This document shows, piece by piece, positions 41,370 to 49,828 of a stretch of 64,000 bases of DNA (positions within the stretch are counted from its first letter, which is position 1; every line of letters starts with the position of its first letter). Origin of the DNA: Saccharopolyspora oryzae (GTDB lineage Bacteria > Actinomycetota > Actinomycetes > Mycobacteriales > Pseudonocardiaceae); NCBI RefSeq assembly GCF_027853915.1, contig NZ_JAQGLA010000016.1:1-64000 (forward strand). Direction: 5' to 3'. Below the pieces are notes generated by a model, which did no database searches, was not told the origin of the DNA, and was given only the letters and a program-made list of their open reading frames with translations. A program made the translations under genes and the position numbers.

Positions 41370-42683
41370 GTGACGACCTACTGGTGCGAATGGGCCTGGC
41401 TGCCGTCGGGCCCGCAGCCGGACGTGCGGTTCGACGTCGACGGCGGTCGGATCACCGCGGTGGCGGTCGGCGTTCCGGCCGGTGACGCCGAGCGGCTGCC
41501 GGGGATGGTGCTGCCCGGTCTCGCCAACGCCCACTCGCACGCCTTCCACCGCGCGCTGCGCGGCTGGCACACCGGTGCGCGCGGCACCTTCTGGACCTGG
41601 CGCGAGCAGATGTACCAGGTGGCGGAGGCGCTCGACCCGGACAGCTACTACCAGCTCGCGCGAGGCGTGTACGCGGAGATGGCGCTGGCCGGGATCACCT
41701 GCGTCGGCGAGTTCCACTACCTGCACCACGCGGAGAACGGCGCCCGCTACGCCGATCCGAACGCGATGGGCGAGGCGCTGGTGCAGGCGGCGCGGGACGC
41801 GGGAATCCGGATCACGTTGCTGGACACCTGTTATCTGGCAGGCGGTTTCGGTCGCGGCCTTGAAGGCGTGCAGCTGCGGTTCTCCGATCGGGACGCGGCG
41901 GGCTGGGCAGCCCGGGTAGGAGAGTTCACTGTGGACGGTGACGGGATCCGCCTCGGCGCTGCGGTGCATTCGGTCCGCGCGGTGCCGAGCGAGCAGATCC
42001 CGGACGTCGTCGACTGGGCGCGTCGCAAGCCGCTGCACGTCCACCTGTCCGAGCAGCGCGCCGAGAACGATGCCTGCCTCGCCGCGCACGGCTGCACGCC
42101 GACGCAGCTGCTGGAATCGCGCGGCGTGCTCGGCCCGGACACCACCGCCGTCCACGCCACCCACCTCGCCGCCGACGACGTGGCGCTGCTGGGCGGCAGC
42201 GGGACCGGGGTCTGCTTGTGCCCGACGACGGAAGCGGACCTGGCCGACGGCATCGGTCCCGCCCCGGCGCTGCGGGCCGCCGGCAGCGGGCTGTCGATCG
42301 GCAGCGACGGGCACTCGGTGATCGACCCGTTCGCCGAAGTCCAGGCGATCGAGTCGTACCAGCGGCTGGACGCCGAAACCCGCGGCCACTTCAGCGCCGG
42401 AGAACTGCTCGACGCGGCAGCCGAATCCGGCCACCGGTCCCTCGGCTGGACCGACGCCGGCCGGCTCGAAGTCGGAGCCCGCGCCGACTTCGTCGCCATC
42501 GACGTCGGTTCGACCCGCCTCGCCGGAACCGAGCCCGGGGCGGTCCCGGCCGTCGCGCGGGCCGACGACGTGCGCGAGGTGATCGTGGACGGTCAACGCA
42601 TCGTGCGCGACCGGGCGCACTGCGCGGTCGATGCGGCGCGGGAGCTCCGCGATTCCATCAACGACCTGCGCAAACCTCGATGA
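41370..42683 (+). CDS. hutF: N-formimino-L-glutamate deiminase
   Basis: 437 residues of the amidohydrolase superfamily. Metal ligands are visible in LANAHSHAFHRALRG, PLHVHLSEQRAEN, VHATHLAADD and SIGSDGHSVIDPF. It converts N-formimino-glutamate to N-formyl-glutamate plus ammonia, the branch that avoids direct glutamate and formamide release. The GTG start at 41370 lies 4 bp after the M20 gene with GGGGTGAAG upstream, so the two are coupled. Its product is the proposed substrate of the M20 enzyme. Confidence 0.95.
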   Translation: MTTYWCEWAWLPSGPQPDVRFDVDGGRITAVAVGVPAGDAERLPGMVLPGLANAHSHAFHRALRGWHTGARGTFWTWREQMYQVAEALDPDSYYQLARGVYAEMALAGITCVGEFHYLHHAENGARYADPNAMGEALVQAARDAGIRITLLDTCYLAGGFGRGLEGVQLRFSDRDAAGWAARVGEFTVDGDGIRLGAAVHSVRAVPSEQIPDVVDWARRKPLHVHLSEQRAENDACLAAHGCTPTQLLESRGVLGPDTTAVHATHLAADDVALLGGSGTGVCLCPTTEADLADGIGPAPALRAAGSGLSIGSDGHSVIDPFAEVQAIESYQRLDAETRGHFSAGELLDAAAESGHRSLGWTDAGRLEVGARADFVAIDVGSTRLAGTEPGAVPAVARADDVREVIVDGQRIVRDRAHCAVDAARELRDSINDLRKPR

Positions 42684-42716
42684 ACAGCAAGTACTAGGAG
42701 CAAGGACCAGCAAGCG

Positions 42717-43874
42717 ATGGCAACCACTGTTATTACTGGAATCGGCGAGCTGACCACGAACGACGACGAACTGGGCACGCTCACCGACGCCGCCCTGGTC
42801 CTCGACGGCGACCGCGTCGCCTGGGTCGGATCCGCATCGGACGCTCCGGACGCCGACGAGCGGGTCGACGTCGACGGCCGCGCGGTCCTGCCGGGCTGGG
42901 TCGACAGCCACAGCCACCTCGTGTTCGCCGGCGACCGCACCAGCGAGTTCGCCGCCCGCATGGACGGCAAGCCCTACCAGGCGGGCGGGATCGCGGTGAC
43001 CGTCGGCGCCACCCGCGCCGCCACCGACGAGGAGCTGGCCGCGAACCTGCGCGCGCACCTCGACGAAGCCGCCGCGCAGGGCACCACCTGCATGGAGACC
43101 AAGACCGGCTACGGCCTGACGGTCGCCGACGAACTGCGCTCGGCGAAGGTCGCCGCCGAGGCCGACGAGGTGACCTTCCTCGGCGCGCACCTGGTGCCGC
43201 CGGGCGAGGACGCGGACAGCTACGTGGACCTGGTCTGCGGCGAGATGCTCGACGCGGTGGCCCCGCATGTGGGCTGGTGCGACGTCTTCTGCGAGCACGG
43301 CGCGTTCGACGAGGCCCAGTCCCGCCGGGTGCTGGAGGCGGCGAAGGCCCGCGGCCTCGGCCTCCGGGTGCACGGCAACCAGCTCCAGCAGGGCCCCGGC
43401 GTGAAGCTCGCCGTCGAGGTCGGCGCGGCGAGCGTTGACCACTGCACCTACCTGAACGAGTCCGATGTGGACGCGCTGGCCGGTTCCGACACGGTCGCGA
43501 CGCTGCTGCCGGCGTGCGACCTCTCGACCCGCCAGCCGCTCCCGGACGCCCGAGCGCTGCTCGACGCTGGTGCGACGGTGGCCCTGGCCGCCAACTGCAA
43601 CCCCGGCTCGTCCTACACCTCGTCGATGGCCTTCTGCGTGACCACGGCGGTCCTGCAGATGCGCATGACCATCGACGAAGCGATCCGCGCGGCAACCCTC
43701 GGCGGGGCGAAGGCCCTGCGCCGCAACACCGGCGAAGGAGCTGTCGGCGTCCTGCGCGAAGGCGCCCGCGCCGACGTGCACGTCCTCAACGCGCCCAGCA
43801 CCACCTGGCTCGCCTACCGCCCCGGCGTCCCGCTCACCCAAGCGGTCTGGCGCAAGGGCAACCGGGTTCGCTGA
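42717..43874 (+). CDS. hutI: Imidazolonepropionase
   Basis: 385 residues. The metal site HxH is in [49 protein letters not shown] and [16 protein letters not shown] follow the family pattern. It hydrolyses imidazolone propionate to N-formimino-glutamate, between HutU and HutF. The ATG at 42717 lies 33 bp after hutF with AAGGA upstream. It is the last gene of the cluster and is followed 8 bp later by palindrome element c. Confidence 0.96.
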   Translation: MATTVITGIGELTTNDDELGTLTDAALVLDGDRVAWVGSASDAPDADERVDVDGRAVLPGWVDSHSHLVFAGDRTSEFAARMDGKPYQAGGIAVTVGATRAATDEELAANLRAHLDEAAAQGTTCMETKTGYGLTVADELRSAKVAAEADEVTFLGAHLVPPGEDADSYVDLVCGEMLDAVAPHVGWCDVFCEHGAFDEAQSRRVLEAAKARGLGLRVHGNQLQQGPGVKLAVEVGAASVDHCTYLNESDVDALAGSDTVATLLPACDLSTRQPLPDARALLDAGATVALAANCNPGSSYTSSMAFCVTTAVLQMRMTIDEAIRAATLGGAKALRRNTGEGAVGVLREGARADVHVLNAPSTTWLAYRPGVPLTQAVWRKGNRVR

Positions 43875-43927
43875 TCGAGTTCTCGTGAGTGGCGATGGTG
43901 GTAAGAGCAACCATCGCCACTCACGAG
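43875..43927. repeat. CGTGAG palindrome element c (downstream border of the AbiEi-like gene)
   Basis: A perfect 18-bp inverted repeat (43882-43899 with 43910-43927) with a 10-nt loop GGTAAGAGCA, preceded by TCGAGTT. The 52 bases 43875-43926 recur at 45032-45083 with a single change in the loop. It lies between the convergent stops of hutI and the AbiEi-like gene. Confidence 0.9.
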
Positions 43928-43930
43928 TCC

Positions 43931-44923
43931 TTACCTGCACCTACGGCAAGACGCCATGCTCCCGCGCCAGCCCTCGCGCATCAGGATCGCGGCGACCTCA
44001 GCAGCGACATCGCACGGGCTTTCGTGGACTTCGTGCCAGCCGTAGACCAGGCGGGCGCGCCCGGCCAGTTCCGCTGCGTTGTCACGACGTCGATCGCGGA
44101 AGGCGATCCGATTCGTGGAGTGGAACTCGCGACCGTCGAGACGCACGGTGAGCTGCGCGCCGGATGAGTCGTACGCGACGTCCTCCCACAGCACGAGCCC
44201 GTCGACGTCGAACGGCACTTGGCGCAGCCCCTCGGGCAGGCCATGGGCGCGTTCGACCTGAACCAGGTACTCCGCCTCCAATGCCGAGACCGCGCCGCCG
44301 AGCATCATGTCCAATGCGTGCTCGAGAGTCTTGCGATAGCGGAACGGTGGTCTTCGTTCCAGCTGCTCGTGCACTCGTGGAAGCGGGATCCGGTTCGCGC
44401 CGATGAGCTGGATGAACGTGTTCCTCGCTGCTTCTTTGGAAGCCTCGGAGGCCGCCACGTCGATGATGGTGTCTTCTCGATTCGTCCGCGGCGGATCTGA
44501 TGGCGCGACGATGTGCTTGAACGCGCGGGAGCGGTGCACCTGGACCAGCGGCGGTTTGGAAACCGCTGAGCTGCTATACGGAACCGTGATGTGCGCGGGG
44601 CCGTCCGAGTTGATGGGGAGCATTCCCCATTCCTCGGCTGCGGTCCGGTGGCTGAGCACTGCCCACGGTCCGCCGTACAACAAGGCCGCTGAGATCAAGG
44701 TCGATCTCGGCAGCGGGCCGGTGAAGACCGCGTACACCGCGGGTAGGACTCGTTGCCAGCGTTGTGCGTCGAGTTGTGCCCGGAGCGCGTTCCGGGACAC
44801 GCCGAACTCGGCGAGTTGCGCGGTGCTCACGACGCCGAACTGCGTATCGACGAGCTTCCTCCACCGCTCGCGATCCTCGTGCGAGGTGAAGACGTCAGCG
44901 GACCACTTCGGATTCTTCGACAT
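43931..44923 (-). CDS. AbiEi-like winged-helix / nuclease-fold-like protein
   Basis: 330 residues. The N-terminal 30-80 region (GVVSTAQLAEFGVSRNALRA, then QLDAQRWQRVLPAVYAV) is the AbiEi_4-type winged helix found in type IV antitoxins and their orphan relatives. The C-terminal region (about 225-320) has VPFDVDGLVLWEDVAYD, LTVRLDGREFHS and RDRRRDNAAELAGRARLVYGW, the DUF559/Vsr-like pattern of the nuclease-fold proteins common in actinomycetes. No AbiEii toxin partner is adjacent. Function is unknown; DNA binding or processing in defence is plausible. The ATG at 44923 gives MSKNPKW. Two near-identical palindromic repeats bracket it. Confidence 0.75.
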   Translation of the reverse strand: MSKNPKWSADVFTSHEDRERWRKLVDTQFGVVSTAQLAEFGVSRNALRAQLDAQRWQRVLPAVYAVFTGPLPRSTLISAALLYGGPWAVLSHRTAAEEWGMLPINSDGPAHITVPYSSSAVSKPPLVQVHRSRAFKHIVAPSDPPRTNREDTIIDVAASEASKEAARNTFIQLIGANRIPLPRVHEQLERRPPFRYRKTLEHALDMMLGGAVSALEAEYLVQVERAHGLPEGLRQVPFDVDGLVLWEDVAYDSSGAQLTVRLDGREFHSTNRIAFRDRRRDNAAELAGRARLVYGWHEVHESPCDVAAEVAAILMREGWRGSMASCRRCR

Positions 44924-45031
44924 GGGTCCAAGATCCAGGCGCATCTTCGCCGGTGCCAGGGGCCTATCTGAATCTGTGGATAACGCTGACTGCTGTGGAC
45001 AACTCCGGTTACACGAACAGTTCGTTGCTGG

Positions 45032-45083
45032 TCGAGTTCTCGTGAGTGGCGATGGTGGTAAGCGCAACCATCGCCACTCACGA
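45032..45083. repeat. CGTGAG palindrome element d (upstream border of the AbiEi-like gene)
   Basis: A 17-bp inverted repeat (45040-45056 with 45067-45083) with a 10-nt loop GGTAAGCGCA, preceded by TCGAGTTC. It matches element c over 52 bases with one difference. It lies 9 bp after the stop of the leftward membrane protein gene and 109 bp before the AbiEi-like gene start. Confidence 0.9.
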
Positions 45084-45091
45084 AGGCGAGA

Positions 45092-45934
45092 TCAGTGCTC
45101 GCGGAGGATTCCCCTGGGAGATCGAGGTTTTGCGATCAGGGGCCAGGAGATCAGGGTGGCGAGCACGAACGGCGTCAGCAGCGTTCCGCTGGCGTAGTTG
45201 AGCTGGCGTGCCCAGTCCATTGTGGAGTCGTCTAACACCATCTGGACGCGCAAGGCGATCGCCGGGATCCACCACCAGGTCAGCGGAAGCACGTACACCG
45301 CCTGGCTCACCAAGGCGAGCGCGAGCGCGACCCGTGCGCTTCGAGTTCGCAGCGCGAGGTCCACCGCGGGGTCGGTGCTGAAGGATCGTGTTGTGGAGAA
45401 CCGCAGCACCACCGCGAGGGCCAGCAGGATCACCGCGGTCGCCACCAGCAGGAAGGTGATCGAAGTGATCGGTTCGCGGCCTTCTGGACCGCTGGTCAGC
45501 GCGGACCTCGCGAGGCCCACCGCGGACAGGTCGACGATCCCGAGGATGATCGTGGTCAGCAGCGCGATGCCGTACAGCACGGCGCCCCATCGCGGGATGA
45601 GCGAGAACAGCGGGTGCCGCACGGGTGGTGCGTGCTTGCTGGTCGGGAGTGCCAGCAGCTCGCTGATGGCTGCGGACAGCAGCAGCGCCGCCGGGATCGA
45701 GAGGATCTCGTAGCTTTCGAGCTGGACCGCCCAGTCGGTGACCAGGGCTGTTGCGGCGATCAGGAACGGGTAGCACGCCCATCGCAGTCGCCGGTAGTGC
45801 AGGGCCGTCTTGACCTGGGGTTCCGATGGTTCGGGCACGCCCCACTTCACCAGGAGCTTGCGGCCGCGCTGGGTATCGGTCCAGAACAGGGCGACGACGA
45901 CCAGCACGACCGGTGAGAGGAACAGCAGGTCCAA
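45092..45934 (-). CDS. Multi-pass membrane protein, paralogue A
   Basis: 280 residues with about six membrane helices. A conserved cytosolic segment (TQRGRKLLVKWGVPEPSEPQ, then VKTALHYRRLRWACYPFL) follows the first helix. It is closely related to the upstream gene 46039-46905 along its whole length. I recognise no named family and no enzymatic motif. The TTG start at 45934 is supported by GGAGGGCGAC upstream and by the paralogue's matching beginning. It is separated from that paralogue by about 100 bp that also contain a repeated upstream sequence. Confidence 0.75.
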   Translation of the reverse strand: MDLLFLSPVVLVVVALFWTDTQRGRKLLVKWGVPEPSEPQVKTALHYRRLRWACYPFLIAATALVTDWAVQLESYEILSIPAALLLSAAISELLALPTSKHAPPVRHPLFSLIPRWGAVLYGIALLTTIILGIVDLSAVGLARSALTSGPEGREPITSITFLLVATAVILLALAVVLRFSTTRSFSTDPAVDLALRTRSARVALALALVSQAVYVLPLTWWWIPAIALRVQMVLDDSTMDWARQLNYASGTLLTPFVLATLISWPLIAKPRSPRGILREH

Positions 45935-45956
45935 GTCGCCCTCCGAACGTGCGAGC

Positions 45957-46003
45957 TACGGCCGTGCAGAGTAGTGATCAACTCGAACCCGCGGTGGCGG
46001 TTT
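45957..46003. repeat. Duplicated upstream region, copy 1 (copy 2 at 46933-46978)
   Basis: About 45 bases upstream of paralogue A match about 45 bases upstream of paralogue B, including a 22-base identical run (45972-45993 and 46948-46969) with TGATCAACTCGAACCCGCG. The duplication therefore included the promoter region, and both genes may respond to the same regulator. Confidence 0.75.
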
Positions 46004-46038
46004 CGGACTTTCGGTGCTGCGACTGGGTCCGCTGCTGC

Positions 46039-46905
46039 TCAGGAAACTCCGGTGGTGCGCTTGTGGAACAGGCCCCTGCGGTTGGGCGGACTGGCGAGCA
46101 TCGGCCAGCAGGCCAGCGTGCCGTACACGAGTACGACCAGTGGAAGGGTGGCGATGCCGTCGACCTGGTGCGCCCAGTCCACTGCGGAGTCATTCGGTGG
46201 TGAACCCCATTTGCCGGCGATCGCCGGGATTCGCCAATAAGCCAGCGGGAGCGCGTAGAACACTTGGCTCACCGCGCCGAGCGCCAGTGCGACCCTCGCG
46301 CTCCGGACGCGCAGTGCGCGGTCCACTTCGGAATCCGCGCTGAACGATCGCGTCGCGGACATCCGCAGCACCACGGCGACGGCCAGCAGGACCACCGCGG
46401 TCGCCACCAGCGGGACGACGAACGGCACGTGCTGCGCGAACGGGCTGTCCTCGCCGGTGGCGATGTTGTCGGCCAGCATGGACGTCGCGTACTGCGCCAC
46501 GGACAGATCGACGAATCCGAGGACGATCGTGGTCAGCACCGTAATGCTGTAGAACGCCACGCCCCACTTCGGGACGAGCGAGAACAAAGGGTGCCGCACG
46601 GGCGGCGCGTGCCGACTCGTCGGGAGTGCCAGCAGCTCGGCGATCGCTGCGGAGAGCAGCAGTGCCACCGGGATCGAGAGACCCGAGTAGTCGTCGTCCC
46701 CGACCACCCAGTCGGTGACCAGGGCTGTTGCGGCGAGCAGGAACGGGTAGCACGCCCATCGCAGCCGGCGGTAGTGCAGGGCCGTCTTGACCTGGGGTTC
46801 CGAGGGTTCGGGCACGCCCCACTTGACCAGGAGCTTGCGGCCGCGCTGGGTGTCGGTCCAGAACACGGCGACGACGGCCAGCACGGCGAGGGCCGCGAGC
46901 AGCAT
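46039..46905 (-). CDS. Multi-pass membrane protein, paralogue B
   Basis: 288 residues, about six membrane helices, with the same cytosolic TQRGRKLLVKWGVPEP segment and the same LLALPTSRHAPPVRHPLFS loop as paralogue A. The most variable part is the central extracytosolic loop (about 135-165), which differs in length and sequence. This suggests that the pair may have diverged in what they contact outside. The ATG is at 46905. The tandem arrangement with a duplicated upstream region points to recent gene duplication. Function unknown. Confidence 0.75.
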   Translation of the reverse strand: MLLAALAVLAVVAVFWTDTQRGRKLLVKWGVPEPSEPQVKTALHYRRLRWACYPFLLAATALVTDWVVGDDDYSGLSIPVALLLSAAIAELLALPTSRHAPPVRHPLFSLVPKWGVAFYSITVLTTIVLGFVDLSVAQYATSMLADNIATGEDSPFAQHVPFVVPLVATAVVLLAVAVVLRMSATRSFSADSEVDRALRVRSARVALALGAVSQVFYALPLAYWRIPAIAGKWGSPPNDSAVDWAHQVDGIATLPLVVLVYGTLACWPMLASPPNRRGLFHKRTTGVS

Positions 46906-47062
46906 CCGTAAAACATCTCCGAACGTCCGTGGTTACGGCGTGCAGCGTAGTGATCAACTCGAACCCGCGATGGCGGTTCGGCGAACCCGGGTGACATCCG
47001 GGTGTTGGACGCGGCGCGGCGACGCGTCAAGCTGTGCGGAGCAACTGCGGAGGAGGAGTTCC

Positions 47063-47425
47063 GTGCACGCAGCTCACCTGGTCGTCGCGTCCGTCACGAT
47101 CCTGCTCAACGCCGGCATCGCGGCCGCCGACTTCGCCCGGGCGAAGTTCGTCCTCGCCAACTCGGCGGCCGTGCAGGTGCCGCAGTCGTGGTTGCCGAAG
47201 CTCGGCGCGCTCAAAGCCGCTGGCGCGCTCGGGCTCCTGATCGGCCTGCTGGGCATCCGGTTCATCGGCATCGCCGCAGCCGTCGGGCTCGTCCTGTTCT
47301 ACATCGGCGCGATCATCGCCCACGTGCGCACCCGGCAGTACCGCACGATCGTCGGGCCCGGTCTCTTCCTGGCGTTCGCCGTCGCCACGCTGGTCCTCGA
47401 CCTCGCGTCGTGCCCGCGCGCGTAA
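47063..47425 (+). CDS. DoxX-like small membrane protein
   Basis: 120 residues with four membrane helices. It begins HAAHLVVASVTILLNAGIAA; VPQSWLPKLGALKAAGALGL and LGIRFIGIAAAVGLVLFYIG match the DoxX-like family. Members are linked to quinone or thiol redox processes, but this subgroup is not characterised. GTG at 47063 has GGAGGAGG six bases upstream. It is divergent from paralogue B and stands alone. Confidence 0.82.
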   Translation: MHAAHLVVASVTILLNAGIAAADFARAKFVLANSAAVQVPQSWLPKLGALKAAGALGLLIGLLGIRFIGIAAAVGLVLFYIGAIIAHVRTRQYRTIVGPGLFLAFAVATLVLDLASCPRA

Positions 47426-47792
47426 GCACACTCCCGCCCGCAACTTGATGGAGATAACGGACAAATTCGATCAAGTTTTTGTTCGTTCCGGACAACAGCT
47501 GTGACTCGTGGCTCGGCCATCCTCGGTCTGGAACGCCGGTGTCGAAACACGGGAGGGCTGGTCATGGTCTGCGTAACCGCGCACGTCCGCTGTGATCGGC
47601 GCGTACCCGGTGACCTCCGGCCGATGCGATGCAGCTGCTCGCGGCGAGGGAAATCCACAGCCCGCTGAGCGCCCGCCGATTTCGGCCCCAGGGAGAACGC
47701 GCACCGGCCGCCAGATCGGCCGAAGAGGCATCCCCGCGCATCCGAACGTTGCGAGTCGAACGCGTCCGAACCGATCGAAACACGAGGTAACC
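47426..47792. other. Intergenic region before the GreA-like gene
   Basis: 367 bp with no gene I can support. The leftward open frames across it lack starts and similarity. It must carry the promoter for the GreA-like gene. No hairpin with a T tract was found after the DoxX-like stop. Confidence 0.5.
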
Positions 47793-48236
47793 ATGACCAC
47801 TGCTCAACCCCGCTGGCTGACCAGGGAAGCGCACGACCGGCTGCGCGCCGAGCTCGACGACCTGCTCGCCCGCCGCGCCGAGGGCAGTGGCGACGAGGCC
47901 GACCCGCTGACCGAGGAGGGGCAGCGGCGCGCCCGGATCCGCGAGATCCAGGAGCTGCTGCGGAACGCGGTGGTCGGTGAAACCCCGCCGGACGACGGCG
48001 TCGCCGAGCCCGGCATGGTCCTCACCGTCCGCTTCGACGACGGCGAGACCGAGACGTTCCTGCTCGGCGCGCGCGACGGTGCCGATGACGACCTCGACGT
48101 CTACTCGCCGGAATCGCCCCTCGGCGCCGCGCTGACCGGAGCCCGCCAGGGCGAAACGCGGACCTACGACGTCCCCAACGGCGGAACGGCCGAGGTGACG
48201 CTCGTGCGCGCGGTGCCCCACGGGCAGCACCGCTGA
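47793..48236 (+). CDS. GreA/GreB-family factor with shortened coiled coil
   Basis: 147 residues. The N-terminus (WLTREAHDRLRAELDDLLAR) and the following ARIREIQELLRNAVVGE match the two helices of the GreA coiled coil. The C-terminal FKBP-like domain is complete, with GMVLTVRFDDGETETFLLG and YSPESPLGAALTGARQGE. The usual acidic tip that reaches the RNA polymerase active site (GDLxENxxY type) is missing and the coiled coil is shorter. It probably binds the polymerase secondary channel without RNA-cleavage activity, like other actinobacterial Gre paralogues. ATG at 47793, with GAGG about 5 bases upstream. Confidence 0.85.
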   Translation: MTTAQPRWLTREAHDRLRAELDDLLARRAEGSGDEADPLTEEGQRRARIREIQELLRNAVVGETPPDDGVAEPGMVLTVRFDDGETETFLLGARDGADDDLDVYSPESPLGAALTGARQGETRTYDVPNGGTAEVTLVRAVPHGQHR

Positions 48237-48246
48237 GCGGTTCGGC

Positions 48247-48927
48247 GTGTACGCGGGCACGTTCTCGATCGTTGCCCACGACGTGGCCGCCGGCTGCGCG
48301 GGTGTCGCGATCAGCACCTGCATGCCGGCGATCGGGTCGTTGGCCGTGCACGCGCGCGCCGATTCCGGAGCCGTCGCGACCCAGGCGCTGATCAACCCGC
48401 TGCTCGGGATCGACGGCCTGGAACTGCTCCGGACCCACTCGGCCGAGGAGGCGCTGGGCAAGCTCCTCGCTTCGGACCCGGGCGCGGAGTCCCGCCAGGT
48501 GATCGTCGTGGACCGGTGTGGTCGCGCTGCGGCCCACACCGGTCCGGAAACGCATCCGTGGCGCGGCCACCGCGTCGGACCGGGGTACGCCGTCGCCGGG
48601 AACATGCTGGTGGACGCGCGGACGGTGGACGCCATGGCCGAGCGTTTCGAGGCCACCGCGGGCGAACCGCTGCACGAACGGCTGCTCGCTTCGCTCGAAG
48701 CGGGCCAGCGGGCAGGCGGGGACCGGCGCGGGAAGCAGAGCGCCGCGCTGCACGTGAACAACGGCGCGCCGTACCCGTACCTCGACCTGCGGGTCGACGA
48801 CCACCCCGAACCGGTCGCCGAGCTGCGCCGGATCCACGAGGTCGCGAAGGAGGAGCTGCTGCCGTTCGTGGCGGCCCTCCCGACCAGGGAGAACCCGCGG
48901 GGCAGGTTCGACGAGCTGCTCGGCTGA
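48247..48927 (+). CDS. DUF1028 (Ntn-hydrolase-like) protein
   Basis: 226 residues. TFSIVAHDVAAGCAGVAIST at the start, ATQALINPLLGIDGLELL, and GYAVAGNMLVDARTVDAMAE are family hallmarks. DUF1028 proteins have a predicted Ntn-hydrolase fold and unknown substrate. The GTG at 48247 lies 10 bp after the GreA-like stop, so the two may be co-transcribed. It ends 1 bp from the stop of the convergent LysR gene. Confidence 0.85.
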   Translation: MYAGTFSIVAHDVAAGCAGVAISTCMPAIGSLAVHARADSGAVATQALINPLLGIDGLELLRTHSAEEALGKLLASDPGAESRQVIVVDRCGRAAAHTGPETHPWRGHRVGPGYAVAGNMLVDARTVDAMAERFEATAGEPLHERLLASLEAGQRAGGDRRGKQSAALHVNNGAPYPYLDLRVDDHPEPVAELRRIHEVAKEELLPFVAALPTRENPRGRFDELLG

Positions 48928-48928
48928 C

Positions 48929-49828
48929 TCACCCCGCGCCGGGGTGCTCCAGCAGGGCGTCGAGCACCACGCGCACCAGCGGGTGCTCGTCTCGTCCACA
49001 TTGGACAGCGGCGAAAACCCGCCGGGTGGGCGCCTTTCCGGCCACCGGACGCGAGATCGCGCCGAGATCGCCGGAGATCGCCGTGCGCGGCACCAGCGCC
49101 ACCCCGGTGCCCGCCGCCACCAGCGCCTCGACGGCGTGGAAGTCGTCCGAGGTGTGCGTGATGTCCGGGACGAAACCGGCGTTCTCGCAGCACACCTGGG
49201 CCACCGCCCGGCACGGGTTGCCCGGCAGCGGCGCGATCCACTCCGCCTCGCGCAGCTCGCCCAACGCCACCTCGGACGCGTCCGCGAGCGCGTGATCGCG
49301 GGGGAGCACCACGTCGAACGGCTCGGTGTAGAGCGGGAAGCGGGTCACCCGGCGCGCGTCGGCCTGCAACGTGGAGGTGTACTCCATCGAGATCGCGATG
49401 TCGATCTCCCCGGCCAGCAACATCATCAGGCTGTTGTGCGCCTCGGCGTCGCGCACCAGCACCCGGACGTCCGGTGCGCGACCGCGCAACGCCACGATCG
49501 CCGGGGCCACCACCTGCGTGATGGCCGACGCGAACGACGCCACCTCGACGGTGCCGACCGTGCCCTCCGCGCACGCCGCCAGGCTCGCCTCCGCCCGCTC
49601 CAGCTCGGCCAGCACCGCCTTCGCGTGCTCCACCAGCAGCTCGCCGGCGGCGGTCAACCGGACCCGCCGCCCCTGGCGCACCAGCAGCGGCTGCCCGACC
49701 TCGTTCTCCAACGCGGTGAGCTGCTGCGACACCGCCGACGGAGTCAGGTACAGGCGCTCCGCCGCCGCGCGCACCGTGCCGTGGTCGGCGAGCGCGCGGA
49801 GGATCAGCAGCCGCCGCGGGTCAATCAC
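48929..49828 (-). CDS. LysR-family regulator of the threonine operon
   Basis: 299 residues. The N-terminal winged helix ([20 protein letters not shown], then [20 protein letters not shown]) and a LysR substrate-binding domain (about 92-295) are clear. The GTG start at 49828 overlaps the kbl stop (GTGA), so it is the third gene of the tdh-kbl-lysR operon rather than divergent as is usual for LysR regulators. It probably controls threonine or glycine use, or its own operon. Confidence 0.9.
   Translation of the reverse strand: MIDPRRLLILRALADHGTVRAAAERLYLTPSAVSQQLTALENEVGQPLLVRQGRRVRLTAAGELLVEHAKAVLAELERAEASLAACAEGTVGTVEVASFASAITQVVAPAIVALRGRAPDVRVLVRDAEAHNSLMMLLAGEIDIAISMEYTSTLQADARRVTRFPLYTEPFDVVLPRDHALADASEVALGELREAEWIAPLPGNPCRAVAQVCCENAGFVPDITHTSDDFHAVEALVAAGTGVALVPRTAISGDLGAISRPVAGKAPTRRVFAAVQCGRDEHPLVRVVLDALLEHPGAG

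Noticed and set aside
47562-49574. Leftward 670-codon open frame over the GreA-like and DUF1028 genes
   Set aside because: No recognisable domain; it is antisense to genes with clear family matches and good starts.
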